From Piezodorus guildinii (lineage: Eukaryota > Arthropoda > Insecta > Hemiptera > Pentatomidae): a stretch of 64,000 bases of DNA. The translations under genes and the position numbers were made by a program. Shown here one piece after another: positions 56,257 to 64,000 of this stretch (positions within the stretch are counted from its first letter, which is position 1; the number at the start of each line of letters is the position of its first letter). The notes under the pieces are model-generated. The model made no database searches. It worked only from the letters and a program-made list of their open reading frames with translations, and had not been told where the DNA came from. The DNA is taken from the NCBI GenBank assembly GCA_023052935.1, contig CM041292.1, positions 84,239,669 through 84,303,668 on the forward strand. Reading direction: 5' to 3'.

Positions 56257-59200
56257 GTAAGTTCTGCGTTATTAAATATTATAGGTTATATATTTTTAAA
56301 AACAATATTCCTTCTATATTTTATATTTAATTATTTAAACAAATAATTAGTTGGTTTCTGTGTCTTTCAAAAATAGTTTATTTCAATAAACTATAAACGT
56401 GTCCACGTTTCGGGGGCCTTCCCATCATCAGGACTCACTTTACTTTCTATAAAATTATATTTTAATTTGTCAACAAAAATTCTTGTTATTTACTTCATAT
56501 GGTTGAAACGTCCTCCATGCATGAATTCATAATAAAAACAGGTTAACGGAAGATTCAATATGATAAGAATAGTTAGTTGGTTTCTGTGTCTTCCAAAAAC
56601 AGTATATTTCAATACTAATAAACTGTTTTTGGAAGACACAGAAACCAACTAATTATTTTATATCATATTCAATCTTTCATTAATCTGTTTTATTATTATT
56701 TAAACATTTAGTAATCATGCTACTTACTACCTTTAACGCCAATTTTTTATCAGTGATTTTTTTGTTTATGTATAAACTTTATATTAGTTGTTCTAATTAA
56801 AATTCTTATCTGAATGTTATTATGTCACGCTATTTGAAATTTATACAAAAAGGAAATAATGAAAAAGCACATTACACGAGATTTATTTCGACAACGCAAC
56901 TTCTTTAATTAGCTCAGAGTACAGAAAAAAAAACCTGTATTTAAACCAAAAAAACAAAATAGCAATGAAACACACTTCGCTAACAGATGATACCTATGCG
57001 AATATAAATGTTTGATGGTTACTAAGATGGTTACTAATGTTAATAAATCACAGCCATTATAATGATTTTAAAACAACAGACAAAAATAAGTGATATAAAT
57101 TTAATGCAATTAAGGTATTATTGCCTACTAAAACTAATACTTGACCCGCAAGCAGCATATGTAATTATTTATTATGCTTAAGAAATATGTTATATCAGTT
57201 TGATAGGAAGTTGAAAGCCATACAAAATTAAACCTTAAAAAAAATTATATTAAGGAATAAATGATGATAAATGAAACGTATATATATATAACTGGAGAAC
57301 CATAGACTAAATGGGTTATTTAAAATAAAATAAAAACATTATAAGAAGACAAAGCTAAAAATGAAGCTTGCAAAAAAAGTAAAGATAAAAACAAGAATAT
57401 TAAATGAGAAAAAAGAGTGAAAATGTGGCAAGAAGGTCAGTACAGCATCTTAAATATTTCAATAGAGAAATTTGATATAGGGAAAAGAAGGAATGGATAA
57501 GGAAAATTAAACTTAAAACCTTTTTTTTTAATTTAAATTATTTGATTTTATAGTTGCAACTTCCTAGCAACGCATATCAAAAATTCGAAAAACATGCAAC
57601 CAACATTTTTTTTTTTTTCAGTTAAAACATATTGAATCGCAAACTGTATTTTAAGATTCTTTTTTTTTTTCCAGTTTTATGAGAAAAAAACTTATGACCA
57701 AACAGAAACGAGGTTGTAGAGAACCTACCTCTTCAATATCTATTACGGCCATAAGTAGAACAGTCCAGCTTTGGTAGACATTTTTTTAGGTTTCTGTCCT
57801 CGATTTATTTAGTACTGTGTCTTGAATTTGAAATTTGGAATCCTGGAAAATCGTGGGATCTCTCAGCCCAGCTCTGTTTACCCTTCTTTCAAATAGACCT
57901 AATCCGTGTTTAGGAGTTTTGTTTTTTTAAATCTTCGTTTATTTCAACATTCCATAAAATAACAAAAATAAGTAAATTTACGGGATTTGATGAAATTGAA
58001 CTCATGTAATCAGATGAATCTAGTGACAGAAATAAGAGCGAACAATTTCCATAATTAACTATTCCCTTGCTTCGTAAATAATGATTCCCCTTCTTCTAAT
58101 GAGTGCAAGAAAGATAATGTTACTTTTTAATAATACCATAAAACATTTTATTTTCTCTCACTAATATTTTATACTTATCTTTTTGAAAATAAAAAAATGT
58201 ATATAGACAGCATTTAAAATTAAGCCGACTGTAAATTTCATAAATTTTATTTCGAAAAATCTTTTTTTTTTTTTAACAATTTTTTTATTATTTTTTTAAG
58301 GAAAAATGGAAGCCAGGCAAGCCCCAACAGCGTTGAGCAAGGTGATGTTCCATACGACCCCCATTTACACAGGCAGGTGGAGCATCCCACAACGTAAGTA
58401 TAATATCATTAACTGTTTCTTCTTTTGTACTATCATGACGCGCCCAGCCGCACTGAATCTTTTCCAACCTCGTCTAACCTTCTTTGGGATACTATCATCT
58501 GGCATCCTTTGAACGTGAACGAAGCCCAAATAGGTCCATAAATCCTTCTAAGTATTCTTCTTTCGAAAACAGCAATCTTTTGTTCGTCTGCTTTCCTTAG
58601 CACTTAGGATTCACAGCCATATATCAGTATGAGTCTTATCAGGCGTTTGTAGAGCGTAGCCTTCGTGTCCTTATTAATTTCTGTGATTTTAAACACTTTA
58701 GTTAGTCCATAATAATCCCACGTATCAGCTAAAATTCTCTTCCCCTATCTTTAGAGGAATTATTTTCGGCATCTACAAATAATCCAAGGTACACGAATCC
58801 CTGAACTTTTTCAAATTTTTATCCTTGTATCTCAATGCATGGTTCACGTACCTCAGTCCCTGTGCAGCCATATACTTGGTCTTGGATTCATTTACGGCAA
58901 GTCCCATTGTCTAAGCGGATTGCTTCAAAGCTTCAAAAACCTCTTTTATACCTGATTGTTTATACTATCATTTGATCATATTTCCATATTAAGTTGTTAA
59001 TATCCGTTTTTATTGCCAACTAGAAACAAAATAAATAACTGTAGGCTTCAAAATAAGGGCTTCCAGGGAAGCTTTATTTGTCTATTGGCTATAAGGGGTT
59101 ATCCGCATCTATTAATTGACGACTAAGAATATTTATATTTGATTCCATTCCGTCTGAAAATACCATTGTAATGGTTAAAGAAACGAATATAGTGCTTTTA

Positions 59201-62147
59201 AATTTATTAAATTTTAAATAATCGTATATATAACGAAGGCATAAGCAATACGACTAACAAAGCTGGAAACGAGTTATTTAAACATAAATGTCTTATGCAA
59301 TCCTTTTAAGATCCTTCTCTAGATATAAAAAGTTATTTTACTAAAAAAAAAGTAGTATCTTATGACTCTATAACGTTCCTTATACATTGAAGAAATATAT
59401 AGTCTAACACTTACTTATCTTAAACAATCCTTTTAGTTAGAAAATAGGTATAAGCTATAAAAATACACTGTTTTGTTAATATTGCTTCGATTTTTTCTTA
59501 AGAATATAAAATCTTGAATCTGCTAATTTAGTAAAACCCATAATATTCATCAATTCATATATATTTTGCATGATTCTTAACAGGAATACTGAGACGCTCA
59601 TCCACTTGCTCAAGGGAAGCCTGGGAACAGGAATCCTTGCTATGCCTGAAGCTTTCAAGAATTCCGGATTGATTGTTGGCTCTATAGCAACAGTCATCAT
59701 CGGTGCCATATGTACATACTGCCTTCATATTCTGGTTAGTCCAAAGTATAATATAAGTTATTCAGATTATGTATGTTGATAAGTAATAAACACATAACCT
59801 AAAGCTCAGTCACTACAGCTTTCCCAATTTTTGGGTACCAACTTTCTAGAGAGTGTGGTGAGCTCAAGGAAGGAAGAGAAAAAAAAAGAAATGAAATATT
59901 CCCTGCCAAACCTAACACCTGGAGGAACAATAGTCCAGTGCTGTATTGACTATACCATGTGGCTCCCATATTTTATATTAATATGATGTATCATTTATTC
60001 ACTTAATTCATTTATATTGCAATTTTGACTGACATTAGCTATTCATTTTGTTGTCTATAGAAGGTCCTTTTATACATCCCACCCTTCATAATTATGCTTT
60101 TATTCATCCTTCAGTTATGTGACACTTAACCTGAATTCCAACCAGGTAAATGTTGATAATATCTCAAATCAAGTCAAACATAAGGACAGGACAGGATATT
60201 ATATTTTTTTATTCATATAAATTCATTCATACTAAAGTATCAAATTAACTCACAGCTATTGACATTAATTATTTAGTATAAATACCTGGTACTGTTTTAA
60301 ATTAGTCATTACTATTTTTTCTCAAAGGACTTTTCCTACTTTGTCAATACTGAATTGATTACATGAGAAAATTCGTTCTTAAGAAAAATGAAATGTCAGA
60401 GATACATTAGAATTGAAGCTCATTCTAATATGTGCTAATATAATAATTTCATTATGAATTTTATTTTAATAACAAATTAATATTATGTTAAAATTCACCA
60501 CACCATGAATTATGATAGTCTAGATAAACAATGGTTTAATGGAATCAAAAATTAAATATGAATATGAGAAAACTTTTATAAATTCTTTTAAATTTAAAAG
60601 CTACTGATTTGACTGATTTCCTATTAATTGTTAATGAAAATTCCTTGTAGGTGCGGGCGCAGTATGAATTGTGTAAAAAATTAAAGGTGCCAGTATTAAC
60701 TTACCCAGAGTCAATGAAATTGGCCTTACTGAATGGACCACATTGGCTGAGGCCTTTTGCAAATATTTCTGCGTAAGTATATTTTAATTTCACTTAATTT
60801 ACAATTAATAAATACTTGATATTATTAAAACAAAACATTGCTGTCCAATTGTGTTAGGTTATTCCTTTACACAGGGTAATAATCAATAAAAACATACTGT
60901 ATTATTTTTAATTTGTTTAAAATTTCATTTAACAAATTTTAATACTTTTCAGGCCAATAGTTGATGTGTTTATGATTTCTTACCAGCTTGGAATATGTTG
61001 TGTATACATAGTTTTCGTAGCTACCAATATTAAAAATGTAAGTACTGTAGGTGGTTCACCTTCTACTTTTTAATAAAATTTAACACTAGGACTATGAATG
61101 TTTTTATTAAATTTAAAATTATTTTAGATATTTTATAATCCCAGTCAAAATCATTTAAGAAAGCTCACTCCTTGAATTTTAATGAATATAAATAAATCAT
61201 AAAAGAAAATTCAACCTTAAAGCCATACACAAAACCTTCTGAGTTAATAAATTACTAGATTAATTATAAAAAATATGGGATGAATCTAAGCTCTTGTCAC
61301 TATTATTATTGGGGTATTTGTAGTTGAAAAGCCAAAAAAAAAAAAACATGTATTAGCACCCTAAATTTCTCTAGGTGATTTTGTAATAAGTTAAAAAATA
61401 ATTAATTGAAATTTGAATTCATATACAGGTGGCAGATACATACATGACATCACTGGATGAAAGGATATGGATGTTGATTCTTCTTGTTCCTCTTATTCTG
61501 ATAAATATGATAAGAAATCTTAAATTACTTGCACCGTTTTCTCAGGCTGCAAATGTTATCACTTTTGTTGGTCTGGGTATAGTAATGTACTATGTGTTTG
61601 ATAAGTTACCCCCTATTAATGAAAGAGAATACGTGGGTAACCCCAGAAATTTCGCTTTGTACTTTGGAACCACACTTTTTGCATTGGAAGCTGTGGGTGT
61701 GGTAAGTACATTAATTGATAATCTTTTCTAATTTTTAGCTTAGTTTTTGTAGTATAGCTATAATTAATGTTAATCATAAATGATTTATTAAAAAAATTAG
61801 CACATAGAAGTCTTTTATTTTATTCCTATTCTATTTCTCTGATAACAAAGTTTACGGTTTCATAACTCATTGCATTCTAGATTCCATGTTTATTTGTTTT
61901 GAAAATCATGGCCTCTAAATGTCATGTGATTTTAGAAACATGTGTGATCAGGTAAAATTTATTTTTTGGCATAGAAATACTACTGTAACAATTGTCCCAT
62001 GCTATATTTCAGTTTTTATTAGTTTCATCATTTCTTTTCTTTTATTTTTTTAAGATTGAACACATAATAACCAACAAATATCCCCCCCCTCACCCCCCGT
62101 ATAGCCTTCAAAGGCGAGGTAGGGGTGAACAAAACAAAAAAAAAAAA

Positions 62148-62213
<66 letters not shown>

Positions 62214-63365
62214 CATAAATGGATGGGTGATTTATAATACTATAATAATACAAATATGTTTTATTTAAGAATAATCAAATGAAAAATCTATGACCAGTAA
62301 AATAACTTTTACTTTTGGCTGATTAAAGAGTTTGAAGTAACACCTGCAAAACAGATTAATATTTTATATAGATATGCTCAATTATTACATTTTGTTTGTT
62401 TTAAATATTTACTGAGGGAAAAAATAAATGAAAGTGCTCATCTCTCCTCTGAGGAACACCTATCCCTTAAAATTCACCATGAATTTTCTGCCTCTGGATA
62501 ATTGCTGTTAACCCAACAATTGCTCACAGCATTAATGTATTTTATCTACAGTAATCACATGTTATACACTAGTCAAAACAGCAGGAAGAGTAGTAGTCAT
62601 GATAAATATTTTAATAAAACCAATAAAATGTTTTTGTTATTTTTTTTTTTTTAAGATTTTGTTTTATGTTTTAGATCATAGCATTGGAAAACAACATGCA
62701 AACGCCAAAGTCATTTGGAGGATATTTTGGGGTTCTCAACAGAGGAATGACAGGCATTGTTATTATGTATGTATTTGTTGGTTTCTTCGGTTACATTAAG
62801 TATGGTAATGACTGCCTAGGAAGTGTGACACTAAATCTTCCAGCCAAAGAAATGTAAGTTCAATTTAACTAATATAGTTTATGATCATAACATTTAAATT
62901 CCACATCAAATAAGGTAAACTATTTGTAGTAGTTAAATATTTGTATTAAGTAAAAATGTAAAAATTTAATTCTTTATTGGGTAGTGGAAAAAGAAATTAT
63001 GTATCTTAGTCTTCGATAGCTATTACAGTTGGTATTTTTATAACTATTAACTAGAATTGCTAAAACAAATTTACTTTTAATAAATATTCTCAAGTAATAA
63101 ATACTTTCCCATAGAGATATATTTAAAGTACAGTTTCAATAATAATTCATTAACATAATAATTTTGTTGTTCTTTGTTTGCTTTTATAGATTAGCACAAT
63201 CCGTAAATGTCATATTTGCCATTGCCATTTTCATCACTTATGCTCTGCAATGTTATGTACCAGTCGAGATTATATGGAATACTTACATGAAAAAGAGGTA
63301 TGAAAATAGCAAACATCGGCTACTAGTAGAATACATCATGAGGACTGGTGTCGTCATAACAACCT
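56196..63365 (+). CDS. SLC36/pathetic-type proton-coupled amino acid transporter (3' end outside window)
   Basis: A membrane amino acid/proton symporter of the amino acid/auxin permease family, acting at the plasma membrane or lysosome. The family usually has 11 membrane segments and 450-500 residues. Eight spliced exons give 380 residues in one frame (383 with the putative exon 1). The hydrophilic N-terminus is followed by TM1 with HLLKGSLGTGILAMPEAFKN (residues 62-81), the family's substrate-site signature. TM2 is at about 86-105, TM3 148-172, TM4 184-203, TM5 210-235 and TM6 about 249-268, followed by ALENNMQTPK. TM7 is about 290-306 and TM8 about 325-350. All introns begin GT and end AG, and all phases agree. 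The window ends before TM9-11, so the stop codon is not seen. Which of the several insect paralogues this is cannot be decided here. Confidence 0.95.
56347..56603 (-). repeat. Partial tandem dimer, 226-bp period, with hammerhead-like core
   Basis: TTAGTTGGTTTCTGTGTCTT starts at 56347 and again at 56573. Between them, on the minus strand, 56431-56407 reads CTGATGA, a GGG/CCC stem and CGAAAC. An ACGTG-GA-CACGT hairpin (56397-56408) follows. Confidence 0.6.
56531..56696. repeat. Large inverted repeat (core arms 31 bp, perfect)
   Basis: Arms 56573-56603 and 56622-56652 are exact complements around an 18-bp loop. Similarity continues outward with a few mismatches, giving arms of about 73-75 bp (outer blocks ATTCAATATGATAAGAAT and ATATCATATTCAAT). 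Confidence 0.85.
58301..58393 (+). CDS. SLC36-type exon 3
   Basis: Acceptor AAG at 58298-58300, donor GTAAGT at 58394. Encodes KNGSQASPNSVEQGDVPYDP and HLHRQVEHPT of the cytosolic N-terminus. A longer frame starting at the ATG at 58306 is out of phase and spurious. Confidence 0.88.
58396..58990 (-). pseudogene. RTE-like LINE fragment in intron 3
   Basis: Minus strand: EALKQSA, TMGLAVNESKTKYMAAQGL, then LYKRLIRLILIYGCES, and AVFERRILRRIYGPIWASFT. This is the block order after the RT palm of RTE-like elements. Several stops. Antisense to the transporter. Confidence 0.7.
59584..59734 (+). CDS. SLC36-type exon 4 (TM1-TM2)
   Basis: Acceptor TTAACAG, donor GTTAGT. Encodes NTETLIHLLKGSLGTGILAM and the second membrane segment up to CTYCLHIL. 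The intron phase changes to 0 at its end. Confidence 0.95.
60651..60772 (+). CDS. SLC36-type exon 5
   Basis: Acceptor CCTTGTAG, donor GTAAGT. Encodes VRAQYELCKKLKVPVLTYPE, the loop after TM2, and SMKLALLNGPHWLRPFANIS. Confidence 0.95.
60953..61037 (+). CDS. SLC36-type exon 6 (TM3)
   Basis: Acceptor TTTTCAG, donor GTAAGT. Encodes PIVDVFMISYQLGICCVYIV and FVATNIKN. Confidence 0.95.
61429..61701 (+). CDS. SLC36-type exon 7 (TM4-TM6)
   Basis: Begins with GTG (Val) after acceptor ATACAG. The frame comes from exon 6, so the ATG at 61444 is internal. Encodes ERIWMLILLVPLILINMIRN, PFSQAANVITFVGLG and FGTTLFALEAVGV. Donor GTAAGT. Confidence 0.95.
61702..62674. other. Intron 7 with poly(A)-(TA)n tail
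   Basis: CCCCCCCCTCACCCCCC near 62082-62098 is followed by two A-runs and (TA)n to about 62208. It looks like the tail of a small retro-insertion, but no body is recognisable. Confidence 0.5.
62675..62853 (+). CDS. SLC36-type exon 8 (TM7)
   Basis: Acceptor TGTTTTAG, donor GTAAGT. Encodes IIALENNMQTPKSFGGYFGV, the family's E-N-N-M block, then GMTGIVIMYVFVGFFGYIKY and LGSVTLNLPAKE. Confidence 0.95.
63190..63365 (+). CDS. SLC36-type exon 9 (TM8)
   Basis: Acceptor TTTTATAG, donor GTAAGT. Encodes LAQSVNVIFAIAIFITYALQ, then CYVPVEIIWNTYMKKRYENS and the start of TM9 (MRTGVVITT). Phase 1 at the end. The next exon is outside the window. Confidence 0.93.
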
Positions 63366-63519
63366 GTAAGTTTTCAATATGTTATACAGTTTAGATAAAG
63401 TTTTGATTATCTTTAGATAACTTTTTTTGTATCTTCTCTCTTCTTTCCCCTACTTTGTGGATACTTATAGATGCTACACTGCATCAATCAATTTTTAGTA
63501 ACATTTAGTAATAAATCTA

Positions 63520-64000
63520 GATCTTCTTCTTATTATTTCGCCACCTCTTTATTGCCATCAGTGTGGAGGAGCAGCCTCAGCCCATCTTGTCCACTGATCC
63601 TTGTCGCTGGCCTTCCTTCTCATGTCCAGCATGGTGCTGCTCTGGCTAGCCTGAGTCTCTCCATGTAGTCACAATACATGAGCCTGGGACTGCCCTTATG
63701 TTGCCTACCCTCCGCTTTAGCTTCCAGAAACCATTTAGCTTTGAGGTCATCGCTCATCCGGTACAAATGACTAAACCATTTTAGTTGGCGCTTCTCTGTA
63801 ACTTGTTTTACAGGCCATACCCTTAAATCCTCTCTTATTCTGCCATTTCTCCATCGGTCTCTTTGCGTTTTCCCAAGAACTCTCCCGAGGTACCTTATTT
63901 CTGTGGCCATTACTTTGCTTGCTTGTTTGTCAAAGATTGTCCAACTCCCTGCACCACATAAAAGGATAGGCAAAAGTATGGTTTTAAGCAATGCTATAAT
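63520..64000 (-). pseudogene. RTE-like LINE C-terminus in intron 9, cut by window end
   Basis: Minus-strand frame 63991-63620 (open for 123 codons): LLPILLCGAGSWTIFDKQAS, VLGKTQRDRWRNGRIREDLR, EKRQLKWFSHLYRMSDDLKA and a GSPRLMYCDYMERL end. It is the same kind of C-terminus as at 900-1284. The RT domain would lie beyond the right edge. Antisense to the transporter. Confidence 0.8.

Larger units (their letters stand above)
56257..58300. other. Intron 2, with tandem and inverted repeat structure
   Basis: 56347-56700 holds a repeated and inverted unit with a hammerhead-like core (separate entries). The remainder is AT-rich. It ends in a long T-rich acceptor (TTTTTTTAAG). Confidence 0.85.

Noticed and set aside
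56397..56431. Confirmed hammerhead ribozyme
   Set aside because: Core-like blocks and two hairpins exist, but the flanks do not pair to form helix I and an extra base lies between core and stem. Kept only as a hypothesis.
58306..58512. ORF starting at the ATG in exon 3
   Set aside because: Out of phase with the transporter frame, which enters through the acceptor at 58300.

Overview
The window is a stretch of AT-rich, intron-containing animal DNA, most probably from an insect. Three things point there: a host gene with small coding exons separated by long introns with GTAAGT-type donors; dozens of Jockey-, RTE- and CR1-type non-LTR retrotransposon remnants plus mariner, MITE and tRNA-derived SINE copies; and a Ty3/gypsy-type LTR element. 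I cannot fix the insect order from the sequence alone.

Layout. 1-33.1 kb holds no recognisable host gene. It is a graveyard of 5'-truncated non-LTR elements (an RTE-like RT cut by the left edge, several Jockey-like copies on both strands, a LINE with a nested insertion, a CR1/L2-like 3' end), two copies of one MITE, a SINE, a second MITE with a hammerhead-like hairpin, and a mariner transposase remnant. At 33.18-33.34 kb there is a sharp CpG-rich island with an ATG and a splice donor. I read it as the probable promoter and first exon of the one real host gene. From 33.34 to 56.2 kb would then be its first intron, filled with another SINE, Jockey, RTE and I-type remnants, and a nearly complete 5.35 kb Ty3/gypsy element (45,259-50,612) with identical 180-bp LTRs. 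From 56.2 kb to the right edge, eight further exons on the + strand encode an SLC36/pathetic-type amino-acid transporter. The last exon or exons lie beyond the window.

How parts relate. The only functional host gene I can support is the transporter. All reverse transcriptase, RNase H, integrase and transposase sequence belongs to mobile elements and almost all of it is broken. The LTR element is the freshest: its LTRs are identical and gag and RT-RNase H-integrase are open, but the protease region carries an in-frame TAA and a frame change before RT. It sits sense-oriented in the putative first intron, inside a (TA)n tract.

Less conventional structure: repeated CTGATGA-hairpin-CGAAACG motifs in several unrelated-looking repeats, one of them in a partial tandem dimer closed by a perfect 31-bp inverted repeat inside intron 2; two TIR families and two SINE families each recognisable from copies or duplicated flanks within this window; and a 19-bp minisatellite in a Jockey 3' UTR. 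No CRISPR, rRNA or functional tRNA gene was seen.
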